From assembly GCA_016706565.1 (NCBI GenBank), contig JADJJI010000007.1:186001-250000 (forward strand): a DNA stretch of 64,000 nucleotides, read 5' to 3'. The first letter of the stretch is position 1; each line of letters starts with the position of its first letter. Under the pieces are notes generated by a model. That model was not told the DNA's origin, searched no databases, and worked only from the letters and a program-made list of their open reading frames with translations. This DNA comes from Piscinibacter sp. Its GTDB lineage: Bacteria; Pseudomonadota; Gammaproteobacteria; Burkholderiales; Burkholderiaceae_C. The position numbers and the translations under genes were made by a program. Positions 53,455-62,840 of this stretch are shown here, in pieces.

Positions 53455-54041
53455 GAGCCGCCTCCGTTCGCGCCGCGCGCGATGCGCAGCACCAGCGGGT
53501 TGACGCGCAGGCCGCTGCGGGCAATCGCGTCGAGGTTGGCGTTGAAGCGCACCGGGCTCGAGCCGGTTTCCAGGCAGAACATGCCGCCATCGCTGCAGAA
53601 CTCCAGGCCCTCGCCGAGCAGCAGCACCGGCCGACCGGCCAGCATCTGAAGCAGTTCGCGCCCAGCAGCGTCGCCGAGGCCCGACACGTACACGCCCTGG
53701 CAGCCATCGCGCGCCTGCGCGGCGCTCGCGACGGATCGCACGGCGACGGCGCGCTGCGCCGACCCGATGTCCACGGCGCGCAGCAACTCGTCGATGGAGG
53801 GGCCGCGGCCGAGGGTGCACATCCGGATGGCGGTGGCATCGCCCGGCCAGCGTGTGTAGCTGACGATGCCGGCGACGACATCCGCCACGGTCGAGCGCGG
53901 AGCGCCGGCAGGGTCGACGGCCTGTGCCCGGGACTGCCCTTGAAGGATGAGCAGACTGCAGACAGCCACCGCGCCTCTCATCGCGCGCCAGTAGCGCCCG
54001 GCACGATGGCTCGGCGGGCGGGGTGGGAACTGCGGGCGCAT
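53451..54041 (-). CDS. yfiR: Periplasmic YfiR-family (DUF4154) inhibitor
   Basis: A periplasmic protein of about 196 residues from the ATG at 54041. A GTG at 54098 falls inside the palindrome, so it is unlikely. Another ATG at 53981 starts closest to the hydrophobic signal core (RGAVAVCSLLILQGQSRAQA). The DUF4154 features are VAGIVSYTRWPGD, MCTLGRGPSIDELLR, the Cys pair LEFCSDGGMFCLETG, VRFNANLDAIARSGLRVNPL and VLRI. The Cys residues match those whose disulfide state controls YfiR. It should bind the periplasmic loop of the cyclase encoded next. Confidence 0.82.
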   Translation of the reverse strand: MRPQFPPRPPSHRAGRYWRAMRGAVAVCSLLILQGQSRAQAVDPAGAPRSTVADVVAGIVSYTRWPGDATAIRMCTLGRGPSIDELLRAVDIGSAQRAVAVRSVASAAQARDGCQGVYVSGLGDAAGRELLQMLAGRPVLLLGEGLEFCSDGGMFCLETGSSPVRFNANLDAIARSGLRVNPLVLRIARGANGGGS

Positions 54042-54080
54042 GCAATGAGTATCGCGTCGCGCTCGCCCTTCATTCGCGAC

Positions 54081-54103
54081 GTTCTGTGCAAGTTGCACAG
54101 AAC
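54081..54103. promoter_or_regulatory. Perfect 23-bp palindrome upstream of yfiR
   Basis: GTTCTGTGCAA (54081-54091) and TTGCACAGAAC (54093-54103) are exact reverse complements around one base. It lies 40 bp upstream of the chosen yfiR start and 31 bp after the stop of the quinone oxidoreductase gene, which reads the same way. No T-run follows, so a regulator-binding site is more likely than a terminator. Confidence 0.65.
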
Positions 54104-54134
54104 TGCCGTGGCATATTCCGCGCCTGCTGAGCCG

Positions 54135-55127
54135 TCAGGGCAGCAGCACGCTGCAGCCGGTCGTCTTGCGCGCTTCCAGGTCGCGGTGCGCCTGCGCCGC
54201 ATCCTTCAGTGCATAACGCTGGTCGATGCGGATCTTCACCGCGCCGCTGAGCACCACCGAGAACAGGTCGTCGGCCATCGCCTGCGTGGATTCGCGCGTC
54301 GCGATGTGCGTGAACAGCGTCGGCCGCGACACGTAGATCGAGCCCTTGGCGGCGAGCATCCCCAGGTCGATCGGCGGCACCTTGCCCGAGGCGTTGCCGA
54401 AGTTCGCCGCCAGGCCGAAGGGCTGCAGGCAGTCGAACGAGCGCACGAAGGTGTCCTTGCCCACCGAGTCGTAGACCACCTTCACGCCCTTGCCGCCGGT
54501 GATCTGCTTGACGCGCTCGACGAAGTCTTCGGTCTGGTAGTTGATCGCGAAGGCGGCGCCGTGCTCCAGTGCGAGCTGGCACTTCGCATCGCTGCCCGCC
54601 GTGCCGATGAGCTGCAGGCCCAGCGCCTTGGCCCACTGGCAGGCGATCAGGCCGACGCCGCCGGCCGCGGCGTGGAAGAGCACGAAGTCGCCAGCCTGCA
54701 GCCCGGCCTGCGGCAGCGTCTTCTTGAGCAGGTACTGCACCGTCAGGCCCTTGAGCATCATCGCCGCGCCGGTCTCGAAGGAGATCGCGTCGGGCAGCTT
54801 CACCACGCACTTGGCCGGCATCACACGCGCCTCGCTGTAGGCGCCCGGCGGGTTGCTCGCGTAGGCGGCGCGGTCGCCTGCCTTCAGGTGCGTGACGCCC
54901 TCGCCCACCGCCTCGACGACGCCGGCGCCCTCCATGCCCAGCGCCAGCGGCAGCGGGTTGGCGTACAGGCCGGTGCGCTGGTAAACGTCGATGAAATTCA
55001 GGCCGCAGGCGTGGTGGCGGATGCGGATCTCCCCCGGGCCGGGATCGCCGATCGAGATCTCGTCGAGCTGCATGGCTTCGGGGCCGCCGTAGGCGGCAAC
55101 GCGGATGGCTTTCACGGTCTGGGGCAT
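54135..55127 (-). CDS. NADPH:quinone oxidoreductase (QOR, zinc-free MDR family)
   Basis: A 330-residue zeta-crystallin-like reductase that reduces quinones with NADPH. The N-terminus reads VAAYGGPEAMQLDEI, and the family segment CGLNFIDVYQRTGLYANPLP is present. The Rossmann motif is HAAAGGVGLIACQWAKALG. Catalytic zinc Cys residues of alcohol dehydrogenases are absent. Cytosolic. The start at 55127 has AGG(A)CC-type spacing and yields the standard N-terminus. It is divergent from the DUF2007-like gene and probably monocistronic, or read into yfiR through a 93-bp gap. Confidence 0.94.
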   Translation of the reverse strand: MPQTVKAIRVAAYGGPEAMQLDEISIGDPGPGEIRIRHHACGLNFIDVYQRTGLYANPLPLALGMEGAGVVEAVGEGVTHLKAGDRAAYASNPPGAYSEARVMPAKCVVKLPDAISFETGAAMMLKGLTVQYLLKKTLPQAGLQAGDFVLFHAAAGGVGLIACQWAKALGLQLIGTAGSDAKCQLALEHGAAFAINYQTEDFVERVKQITGGKGVKVVYDSVGKDTFVRSFDCLQPFGLAANFGNASGKVPPIDLGMLAAKGSIYVSRPTLFTHIATRESTQAMADDLFSVVLSGAVKIRIDQRYALKDAAQAHRDLEARKTTGCSVLLP

Positions 55128-55192
55128 CGAAAGGTCCTCTGGGGCTGAAGTACGACGAATCCGCTATCGTGCCAGCCTTTGCTCGCCGCCGC

Positions 55193-55501
55193 ATGCGCCG
55201 CCTGATCTCCGCACCCAACCTGGCGCTGGCCACCCTGTGGGCCGACATGCTGACGCATGCCGGCATCGCCTCGACGGTGCAGCGCGCCTACGCCGGCAGC
55301 ATCGCCGGCGAGCTGCCGCCGGACCAGGCGCTGCCCGAGGTGTGGGTCACCGACGATGCCCAGCTCGAGCCGGCGCGCGTGCTGCTCGCACAACTGCGCC
55401 ATCCGCCGCAGCGCCACTGGCTGTGCCCCGGCTGCGGCGAAGCGATCGACGGCCCCTTCGACCAATGCTGGAACTGCGGTGCCGGCATGCCCGCTTCCTG
55501 A
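55193..55501 (+). CDS. DUF2007-like protein with C-terminal zinc ribbon
   Basis: A 102-residue protein starting MRRLISAPNLALATLWADML; an upstream ATG at 55169 adds eight residues. The N-domain (about 1-68) matches DUF2007 putative signal-transducing proteins, with AGIASTVQRAYAGSIAGELP and PEVWVTDDAQLEPARVLL. The C-terminus has two CxxC pairs, LCPGCGEAI and CWNCGAGM, forming a small zinc ribbon. The role is unknown. The EamA transporter starts 8 bp after its stop. Confidence 0.78.
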   Translation: MRRLISAPNLALATLWADMLTHAGIASTVQRAYAGSIAGELPPDQALPEVWVTDDAQLEPARVLLAQLRHPPQRHWLCPGCGEAIDGPFDQCWNCGAGMPAS

Positions 55502-55509
55502 ACCCCACC

Positions 55510-56430
55510 GTGAACCACGCCCTGACGCCCCGCATCGCCTTCCTGCTCACCCTGCCGCCGCTGCTGTGGGCCGGCAACGCCGTGGTCGGCCGCGCGCTGG
55601 TGGGCAGCGTGCCGCCGCTGGCGCTCAACGCCATGCGCTGGTGGATCGCGCTCGTGCTGTTGCTGCCGCTGGGCTGGCGCGTGCTGCGAGCGCCGGGCGA
55701 CATCGGCTCGCGCTGGAAGCACCTCGCGCTGCTCGGCCTGGTCGGCGTGGGCAGCTACAACGCGCTGCAGTACCTCGCGGTGCAGACCAGCACGCCGCTG
55801 AACGTGACGCTGATCGCCGCCAGCATGCCGGTGGGCATGATGCTCGTTGGCCTGGTCTTCTACGGCGTGCGGCCCGGCGCGCGGCAGATCGCCGGCGCGG
55901 TGCTCTCGCTGCTCGGCGTGGCGATGGTGCTCTCGCGCGGCAGCCTCGACACGCTGCTCCATGTTCGCCTCGTCCCCGGCGACCTGCTGATGCTGCTCGC
56001 CGTGGCGCTGTGGGCCGGCTACAGCTGGATGCTCGCGCGGCCGCCGGCCTCGATGCGCGGCGAAGCGCGCCCGGCCTGGGACTGGGCCGAGTTCCTGCTC
56101 GTGCAGGTGCTGTTCGGCAGCGCCTGGGCCACGCTCGCCGCGGGCGTGGAGACGCAGTTCGCGCCGGTGGCGATCCACTGGTCGCCGTGGGTGGTCGCCG
56201 CGCTCGCCTACGTGGCCATCGGGCCGTCGCTGATCGCCTACCGCGCCTGGGGCCTGGGCGTGTCCACCGTCGGGCCGGCCATCGCGGCCTTCTTCAGCAA
56301 CCTCACGCCGGTGTTCGCCGGCGTGATGTCGGCCGCGCTGCTCGGCGAGCCACCGAGCTGGTACCACGGCGTGTCGTTCGTGCTCATCGCCGCGGGCATC
56401 GTCGTCTCGTCGATGCCGCGCCGCGCCTGA
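55510..56430 (+). CDS. EamA/DMT family transporter
   Basis: A 306-residue inner-membrane protein with ten predicted helices in two EamA repeats (PPLLWAGNAVVGRALVG to MVLSRGSLDTLLHV, then PGDLLMLLAVALWAGYSWML to the end). It starts at the GTG 55510, where the frame first matches the family. Substrate unknown; DMT proteins usually export amino acids or small metabolites. Its stop touches that of the minus-strand SDR (0 bp gap), so neither has room for its own terminator. Confidence 0.88.
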   Translation: MNHALTPRIAFLLTLPPLLWAGNAVVGRALVGSVPPLALNAMRWWIALVLLLPLGWRVLRAPGDIGSRWKHLALLGLVGVGSYNALQYLAVQTSTPLNVTLIAASMPVGMMLVGLVFYGVRPGARQIAGAVLSLLGVAMVLSRGSLDTLLHVRLVPGDLLMLLAVALWAGYSWMLARPPASMRGEARPAWDWAEFLLVQVLFGSAWATLAAGVETQFAPVAIHWSPWVVAALAYVAIGPSLIAYRAWGLGVSTVGPAIAAFFSNLTPVFAGVMSAALLGEPPSWYHGVSFVLIAAGIVVSSMPRRA

Positions 56431-57219
56431 TCAGAAGGTGCCGGGGTAGGCGCCGCCGTCGAGCAGGATGTTCTGACCGGTGAGGTAACTCGCCTGCGCG
56501 CTGCACATGAAGGCGCAGAACGCACCGAACTCCGCCGAGGTACCGAAGCGCCCGGCCGGCACGGTGGCGCGGCGCTTCTCGAGCACCGCCTCGATGCTCT
56601 GGCCGCTCTTCGCCGCCAGGCCCTGCATGGTCGTGCGGATGCGGTCGGTGTCGAAGACGCCGGGCAGCAGGTTGTTCACCGTCACATTGGCCGCCGCCAG
56701 CCGCGGCTGGCGCGCCAGGCCGGCGATGAAGCCGGTGAGCCCGCTGCGCGCGCCGTTGGACAGGCCGAGCACGTCGATCGGCGCCTTCACCGCGCCCGAG
56801 GTGATGTTGACGACGCGGCCGAAACCGCGCGCGGCCATGCCGTCCACCGTCGCCTTGATCAGCTCGATGGGCGTGAGCATGTTGGCGTCGACCGCCTTGA
56901 TCCAGGCATCGCGGTCCCAGTCGCGGAAGTCGCCGGGCGGCGGGCCACCGGCGTTGTTGACGAGGATGTCGACCTGCGGGCAGGCCGCCAGCGCCGCGGC
57001 ACGCGCCGCCGGCGTGGTGATGTCACCGGCGATCGCGACGACCTGCACCGTCGGGTACGCAGCGCGCAATTCGGCCGCGGTCGCATTCAGCGTCTCTTCG
57101 CCGCGCGCGGTGATCACCACGTTCACGCCTTCGGCGGCCAGCGCCTGCGCGCAGCCCTTGCCGAGGCCCTTGCTGGCGGCGCACACCAGCGCCCAGCGTC
57201 CTGCGATGCCCAGATCCAT
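56431..57219 (-). CDS. Short-chain dehydrogenase/reductase
   Basis: A 262-residue classical SDR. The cofactor motif is AASKGLGKGCAQALAAEG, with NAG in DILVNNAGGPPPG. In place of the usual Ser-Tyr-Lys, the region reads NITSGAVKAPIDVLGLSNGA. The expected catalytic Tyr is missing and Leu or Asn takes its place, a feature of a divergent SDR subgroup related to 3-oxoacyl reductases. It ends the operon that starts with the Old-Yellow-Enzyme gene, 21 bp after the EamA gene. It could be the hydroxyacyl-CoA dehydrogenase step, with the missing Tyr as a caveat. Confidence 0.87.
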   Translation of the reverse strand: MDLGIAGRWALVCAASKGLGKGCAQALAAEGVNVVITARGEETLNATAAELRAAYPTVQVVAIAGDITTPAARAAALAACPQVDILVNNAGGPPPGDFRDWDRDAWIKAVDANMLTPIELIKATVDGMAARGFGRVVNITSGAVKAPIDVLGLSNGARSGLTGFIAGLARQPRLAAANVTVNNLLPGVFDTDRIRTTMQGLAAKSGQSIEAVLEKRRATVPAGRFGTSAEFGAFCAFMCSAQASYLTGQNILLDGGAYPGTF

Positions 57220-57240
57220 GCCTTGTCTCCTTGAAGTGAA

Positions 57241-58155
57241 TCAGCGCCAGCGCGCCAGCAGCCACACCCCGCCCAGCACCAGCAGCGTGCCGGCCGCCAC
57301 CCAGGCCGTGAACGGCTCGCCGAGCAGCAGCACGCCCATCAGGATGGTCGACATCGGCCCCAGCATGCCGGTCTGCGCGGTCAGCGTGGAGCCGACGCGC
57401 TCGATGGCCATCATCACCATCAGCACCGGCGCGAAGGTGCACAGCGTCGCGTTGAGCACCGACAGCCAGATCACCTGCGGCGCCACCTCGGTGGCCGCCG
57501 AGATCGGCCGCAGGATGAGGAACTGCGCGATGCAGAACACGCAGGCCACGCTGGTGGCCAGGCCGGTCAGGCGCAGCGAGCCGAGGCGCTTGACCACCTC
57601 GCCGCTGTAGACGAGGTAGATCGCGTAGCTCAGCGCGCTGCCGAATACCAGTGCCGCGCCGAGCACCACGTCAGGCCCGGCGATCTGCAGCTCGTGGCCG
57701 AACACCAGCAGCACGCCGGCATAGCTGACCGCCAGGGCGATCAGCTGCCGGCCGGTCGCACGGCGGCCGAACAGCACCCAGCCGAGCAGCAGCACCATGG
57801 TCGGGTTGAGGTAGAGCACGAGGCGCTCAAAGCTCGCCGACACGTAGGCCAGGCCGGCGAAGTCGAGAAAACTCGCGAGGTAGTAGCCGCTGAATCCCAG
57901 CCCGAGGATCGCGAGCTGGTCGCGGCGCTCCAGCGGCGGCTTGCCGCGGCCCGCCCACCACGCGAGCAGCAGGAACAGCGGCATCGCGAACAGCATGCGG
58001 AACATGATCAGCGTGACCGCATCGACGCCGTGCCGGTAGGCCAGCTTGACGATGATGGCCTTGCCCGAGAAGGCGATCGCGCCCAGCGAGGCGAGCGCCA
58101 AGCCCGGCAGCACGGACGCGGGGGCTTTGTCGGCTGCGAGCGAGGGGGAACTCAT
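57241..58155 (-). CDS. EamA/DMT family transporter in aromatic operon
   Basis: A 304-residue inner-membrane protein with ten helices (LASLGAIAFSGKAIIVKLAY, MLFAMPLFLLLAWWAG and onward). The second EamA repeat begins at DVVLGAALVFGSALSYAIYL. Start at 58155 follows the family N-terminus. It lies 41 bp downstream of ridA and 21 bp before the SDR, so uptake or efflux of an aromatic acid or amino compound is a guess only. Confidence 0.88.
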   Translation of the reverse strand: MSSPSLAADKAPASVLPGLALASLGAIAFSGKAIIVKLAYRHGVDAVTLIMFRMLFAMPLFLLLAWWAGRGKPPLERRDQLAILGLGFSGYYLASFLDFAGLAYVSASFERLVLYLNPTMVLLLGWVLFGRRATGRQLIALAVSYAGVLLVFGHELQIAGPDVVLGAALVFGSALSYAIYLVYSGEVVKRLGSLRLTGLATSVACVFCIAQFLILRPISAATEVAPQVIWLSVLNATLCTFAPVLMVMMAIERVGSTLTAQTGMLGPMSTILMGVLLLGEPFTAWVAAGTLLVLGGVWLLARWR

Positions 58156-58196
58156 GTCCCGATCGATTCTACGGGCCGGGTCTGCGGCCCATGGGC

Positions 58197-58598
58197 TCAG
58201 CGGGGAGCCGGCACGACTGCCGTGACCTCGATCTCCACCTTGGCGCGGTCTTCCATCAGCGCGCTGACCTGCACTGCGCTCATCGCCGCGTGGTACACGC
58301 CGATCAGCTCGCGGAACACCGCGCCGATCTCGCGGCCGCGCGACAGGTACTCGCGCTTGTCGGTCACGTACCAGGTCATGCGCACGATGTGCTCGGGCTT
58401 CGCGCCGGCCTCGGCGAGCACGGCCACGATGTTGGCCAGCGCCTGCCGCGTCTGCGCGACGAAGTCGTCGCTCTCGAAACGGCACTGGCCGTTCCAGCCG
58501 ATCTGGCCGGCGACGAACACCAGGCGGCCTTCGGCGGCCACGCCGTTCGAATAGCCCCTGGGCTTGTCCCAGCCTGCGGGTTGGAGGACTTGCATCAT
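58197..58598 (-). CDS. RidA family (enamine/imine deaminase) protein
   Basis: A 133-residue protein of the YjgF/RidA family: MMQVLQPAGWDKPRGYSNGV, LVFVAGQIGWNGQCRFE, QTRQALANIVAVLAEAGAKP and VSALMEDRAKVEIEVTAVVP. The Arg that binds the carboxylate in canonical RidA is replaced, with MEDRAKVEI here in place of the usual LPxGxxVEIE, so it is an Rid subgroup member. It overlaps the CoA ligase stop by ATGA. RidA proteins hydrolyse reactive enamines. Here the reduced 2-aminobenzoyl-CoA intermediate is itself an enamine, so a deaminase role is plausible. Confidence 0.9.
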   Translation of the reverse strand: MMQVLQPAGWDKPRGYSNGVAAEGRLVFVAGQIGWNGQCRFESDDFVAQTRQALANIVAVLAEAGAKPEHIVRMTWYVTDKREYLSRGREIGAVFRELIGVYHAAMSAVQVSALMEDRAKVEIEVTAVVPAPR

Positions 58599-60214
58599 GT
58601 TCCTTGGCGAAGGCGAAAGCGCTGCAGCTTGCCGGTCTCGGTGCGCGGCAGCGCGGTGCGGAACTCGATGGCCCGCGGGTACTTGTAGGGTGCGACGGTC
58701 TGCTTGACGAAGTCCTGCAGCTCGCGCACCAGCGTGTCGGTGGGTTCGATCCCCGGGCGCAGCACGACGAAGGCCTTGACGATCTGGCCGCGCTCTTCGT
58801 CGGCCACGCCGATCACGCCGCATTCGGCCACCTTGGGGTGCAGCAGCAGCGTGCTCTCGACTTCGGGGCCGGCGATGTTGTAGCCGCCGCTGATGATCAT
58901 GTCGTCGGTGCGCGCCTGGTAGACGAAGCAGCCGTCGGCATCGACGAGGTAGGCGTCGCCGGTGAGGTTCCAGCCGTTCTGCACGTACTGGCCCTGGCGG
59001 TCGTCGCCGCCGAAGGTGAGGTAGCGGCAACCGGTCGGGCCCTTCACCGCCAGCCGGCCGACCTGTCCGCGCGGCAAGGGCTTGCCCTCGTCGTCGAGCA
59101 CGCAGGCCACGTAGCCCGGCACCACGGTGCCGGTGGCGCCGGGCTTCGCGTGGGCCTCGTCGTGAGAAATGAAGATGTGCAGCAGCTCGGTGGAGCCGAT
59201 GCCGTCGATCATCTCGATGCCGCTGGCGTCCTTCCAGAGCTGGCGGGTGGCGGCCGGCAGCGATTCGCCGGCGCTGACGCACTTCTTCAGCGACGACAGG
59301 TCGTGCCCGGCGAGCTGCGGCGCCATCGCGCGGTACGAGGTCGGCGCGGTGAAGCACACCGTGGCGCGGTACTGGGCGATCGCCGCAGGCAGCGCCGCGG
59401 GCGAGGCGTTCTCCAGCAGCACCGTCGAGGCCCCCACCGACAGCGGGAACAGCAGCAGCCCGCCCAGCCCGAAGGTGAAGGCCAGCGGCGGGCTGCCGAT
59501 GAAGACGTCGTCGCGCGTCGGCCGCAGCACGTGTTTCGGCCAGCAGGCGCAGGCCGCCATCACGTCGCGGTGAAAGTGCATCGTGCCCTTGGGCTGGCCG
59601 GTGGTGCCCGAGGTGAAGGCGATGATGCAGGTGTCGTCCACCGAGGTCTTCGCGTTGTCGAAGCCCGCGGGCTTGGCGGCGGCGCGCGCATCGAGCCCGC
59701 CGGCATCCGGAGAGTTGAAGTGCAACACCTGCGTAAGCGTCGGGCAGCCGGGCCGCGCCAGCGCCAGCTCCTCGGCCAGGCGCGCATCGCACAGCGCGTG
59801 GCTGACCTGCGCCTTGACGACGATCTGCGTCAGCTCCTTGGCGCGCAGCAGCGGCATGCTGCCCACCGCGATGGCGCCCGCCTTGACGACGGCGAACCAG
59901 CAGGCCGCGAGCATCGGCGAGTTGGCGCCACGCAGCAGCACGCGGTTTCCCGGAACGAGGCCCATGTCCTCGACCAGCACGCGGGCGATGCGATTCGCCT
60001 GCGCCTGCAGATCGGCATAGCTCCAGCGCACGCCCTGGCCCTGGATGCACAGGCGATCGCCCTGCCCGGCAGCGACCCAGCCGTCGAGCAGCTCGGTTGC
60101 GCAGTTGAGCTGATCGGGGAACTGCAGTTCGGGTGCGTCGAACAGGAACTCCGGCCACTGCTCGCGTGGCGGCAGGTGGTCGGCGGCGAAGGTGTCCACA
60201 TGCGTTGTCGACAT
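58595..60214 (-). CDS. 2-aminobenzoate/benzoate-type CoA ligase
   Basis: A 539-residue AMP-forming acyl-CoA ligase. The P-loop is IIAFTSGTTGQPKGTMHF, followed by IGSTELLHIF (A5), WNLTGDAYLVDADG (A7 Asp), QARTDDMIISGGYNIAGPEVE (A8, shortened) and the A10 Lys in LPRTETGKLQRFRLR. The family is the benzoate- and 2-aminobenzoate-CoA ligases. It activates an aromatic acid at the start of the pathway and is translationally coupled to the RidA gene. Substrate choice between benzoate, anthranilate and salicylate rests on neighbours and is not certain. Confidence 0.9.
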   Translation of the reverse strand: MSTTHVDTFAADHLPPREQWPEFLFDAPELQFPDQLNCATELLDGWVAAGQGDRLCIQGQGVRWSYADLQAQANRIARVLVEDMGLVPGNRVLLRGANSPMLAACWFAVVKAGAIAVGSMPLLRAKELTQIVVKAQVSHALCDARLAEELALARPGCPTLTQVLHFNSPDAGGLDARAAAKPAGFDNAKTSVDDTCIIAFTSGTTGQPKGTMHFHRDVMAACACWPKHVLRPTRDDVFIGSPPLAFTFGLGGLLLFPLSVGASTVLLENASPAALPAAIAQYRATVCFTAPTSYRAMAPQLAGHDLSSLKKCVSAGESLPAATRQLWKDASGIEMIDGIGSTELLHIFISHDEAHAKPGATGTVVPGYVACVLDDEGKPLPRGQVGRLAVKGPTGCRYLTFGGDDRQGQYVQNGWNLTGDAYLVDADGCFVYQARTDDMIISGGYNIAGPEVESTLLLHPKVAECGVIGVADEERGQIVKAFVVLRPGIEPTDTLVRELQDFVKQTVAPYKYPRAIEFRTALPRTETGKLQRFRLRQGT

Positions 60215-60225
60215 CTCAGCGCCCG

Positions 60226-60272
60226 CCCGGCCGCCCGAAGGGCGCTGAGCGCCCCCCTGGGGGGCAGCGCAC
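60226..60272. repeat. Palindromic GC-rich intergenic repeat
   Basis: GCCCCCC and GGGGGGC flank a single T (60251-60265), a perfect 15-bp palindrome, with GCGCT/AGCGC segments around it. It lies in the 83-bp gap between the CoA ligase and the upstream acyl-CoA dehydrogenase. Similar short palindromes are known as dispersed repeats in Comamonadaceae, which is a memory-based remark and not checked. Confidence 0.5.
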
Positions 60273-60297
60273 GAAGTGAGCTTGGGGGTCGTTCATT

Positions 60298-61458
60298 TCA
60301 CGTCTCCTTCAGCAGGTCCTTGCCGATGATCAGCTGCTGCACCTCGGTCGCGCCCTCGTAGATGCGCAGCGAGCGGATCTCGCGGTAGAGCGACTCGACG
60401 ACGTTGCCGCTGACCACGCCGGCGCCGCCCCACAGCTGCACGGCTGCATCGATGACCTGCTGCGCGCCCTCGGTGGCGGCCATCTTGGCCATCGCCGCCT
60501 CGCGCGTCACGTTGCGGCCCTGGTCGCGCTGCCAGGCGGCGCGGTAGGTGAGCAGCGCGGCGCTGTCGATGGTGGTGGCCATCTGAGCCAGCTTGGCCTG
60601 CGTGAGCTGGAAGTCCGCCAGGCGCTGGCCGAACATGCTGCGCGTCTTCGCGCGCTCAAGGCCCTCGTGCAGCGCACGCCGCCCGAAGCCCAGCGAGGCC
60701 GCCGCCACCGAAGTGCGGAACACGTCGAGAGTGCGCATGGCGATCTTGAAGCCCTCGCCGGGCGCGCCGATGCGGCTGGACTTGGGCACGCGGCAGGCAT
60801 CGAAGCGCAGCCGCGCCAGCGGGTGCGGCGCGATCACGTCGATGCGCTGCGCGATCTCGAAGCCCGGCGTGCCGGCATCGACGATGAAGGCCGAGATGCC
60901 GCGCGAGCCCGGTGCTTCGCCGGTGCGCGCGAACAGCACGTAGAAGTCGGCGATGCCGCCGTTGCTGATCCAGGTCTTCTCGCCGTCGATCACGTAGGCA
61001 TCGCCGTCGTCGTGGGCGTTGCACAGCATCGCCGCCACGTCGGAACCGGCGCCGGGCTCCGAGAGTGCAAAGGCCGCCAGCGCCTTGCCTTCGGCCACGC
61101 GCGGCAGGTAGCGCGCGCGCTGCTCCGGCGTGCCGGCCAGCGAGATCGCCCCCGAGCCCAGGCCCTGCATCGCGAAGGCGAAGTCCGCTAGGCCGTGGTG
61201 CCAGGCCAGCGTCTCGCGCAGCAGGCAGATCGCGCGCGTGTCGATCACCTCGCTCGCGCCGCCGTGCGCCGTGCCCGCGACCGCATGGCGCAGCCAGCCG
61301 CCGGCGCCGAGCTCGCGCACCAGTGTGCGGCACTGCGCGTCGATGTCCGGGCCGTGCTCGCCGGCACGCATGTGGCGCGCGGCCCAGGCGCCGAGTTCCT
61401 GCGCGAGGCTGCGATGCCGCGCCTCGAAGAAGGGCCAGTCCAGATGCTGCGTGTTCAT
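60298..61458 (-). CDS. Acyl-CoA dehydrogenase in aromatic operon
   Basis: A 386-residue FAD dehydrogenase. N-terminal [23 protein letters not shown]/substrate loop [32 protein letters not shown], and C-terminal [20 protein letters not shown] and [20 protein letters not shown]. The catalytic Glu is expected in YEGATE. In the operon it probably desaturates the ring-opened or ring-reduced CoA thioester. It begins 4 bp before the enoyl-CoA hydratase stop and so is co-translated with it. Confidence 0.92.
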   Translation of the reverse strand: MNTQHLDWPFFEARHRSLAQELGAWAARHMRAGEHGPDIDAQCRTLVRELGAGGWLRHAVAGTAHGGASEVIDTRAICLLRETLAWHHGLADFAFAMQGLGSGAISLAGTPEQRARYLPRVAEGKALAAFALSEPGAGSDVAAMLCNAHDDGDAYVIDGEKTWISNGGIADFYVLFARTGEAPGSRGISAFIVDAGTPGFEIAQRIDVIAPHPLARLRFDACRVPKSSRIGAPGEGFKIAMRTLDVFRTSVAAASLGFGRRALHEGLERAKTRSMFGQRLADFQLTQAKLAQMATTIDSAALLTYRAAWQRDQGRNVTREAAMAKMAATEGAQQVIDAAVQLWGGAGVVSGNVVESLYREIRSLRIYEGATEVQQLIIGKDLLKET

Positions 61459-61462
61459 CGTG

Positions 61463-62314
<852 letters not shown>

Positions 62315-62322
62315 GCGGCCTC

Positions 62323-62838
62323 CTAACGTTTGCCCTTGGGGGCCGTTGATGTGTCGATGCCGGCCAGATGCTGCTTGAGGGTGGCCAGCAGCCCGTGCAC
62401 CTGCGTCTTCTGCGCTGGCGACCAGCCGTCGAAGAGTTCGACGATCCAGGCCTCGTGCACAGCCGCCATGCGGCGGAACTGGCGGCGCCCAGCGGCCGTG
62501 AGCCGCACCTGGTACGCGCGCCGGTCGCTCGGATGCTCGGAGCGCTGCACCAGCGCCTCGCCTTCGAGCTGGTCGACGATGCCGGTGACATTGCCGCCCG
62601 TCACCATCATGCGGGCCGACAGCTCGCCCATGCTCAGGCCCTCGGGCTCGCGGTCGAGCTGCGCCATCAGGTCGAAACGCGGCAGCGTGGTGCCGAACTC
62701 GCTGCGCAGGCGCTGGCGGATCACGTTCTCGACACGGGTGGTGCAGGCGAGCATGCGAAGCCAGATCTTCAGGGCCTGGTGGTGGTCGTCGAGCACCCGC
62801 GATTCGACGTCGGCCACGGCGGGGAGCACGCTGGCCAT
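62323..62838 (-). CDS. MarR-family transcriptional regulator
   Basis: A 171-residue winged-helix regulator from the ATG at 62838. Helices and wing: [40 protein letters not shown] and [20 protein letters not shown] (the DR wing). Regulators of this type bind aromatic acids or their CoA thioesters and derepress degradation operons. It starts 2 bp before the stop of the Old-Yellow-Enzyme gene and 8 bp before the hydratase, so it is embedded in the operon that it may control. Confidence 0.9.
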   Translation of the reverse strand: MASVLPAVADVESRVLDDHHQALKIWLRMLACTTRVENVIRQRLRSEFGTTLPRFDLMAQLDREPEGLSMGELSARMMVTGGNVTGIVDQLEGEALVQRSEHPSDRRAYQVRLTAAGRRQFRRMAAVHEAWIVELFDGWSPAQKTQVHGLLATLKQHLAGIDTSTAPKGKR

Positions 62839-62840
62839 CG

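Noticed and set aside
54042-54098. GTG start of the YfiR gene inside the 23-bp palindrome
   Set aside because: The extra residues do not look like a signal peptide start, and the palindrome is better read as an operator.
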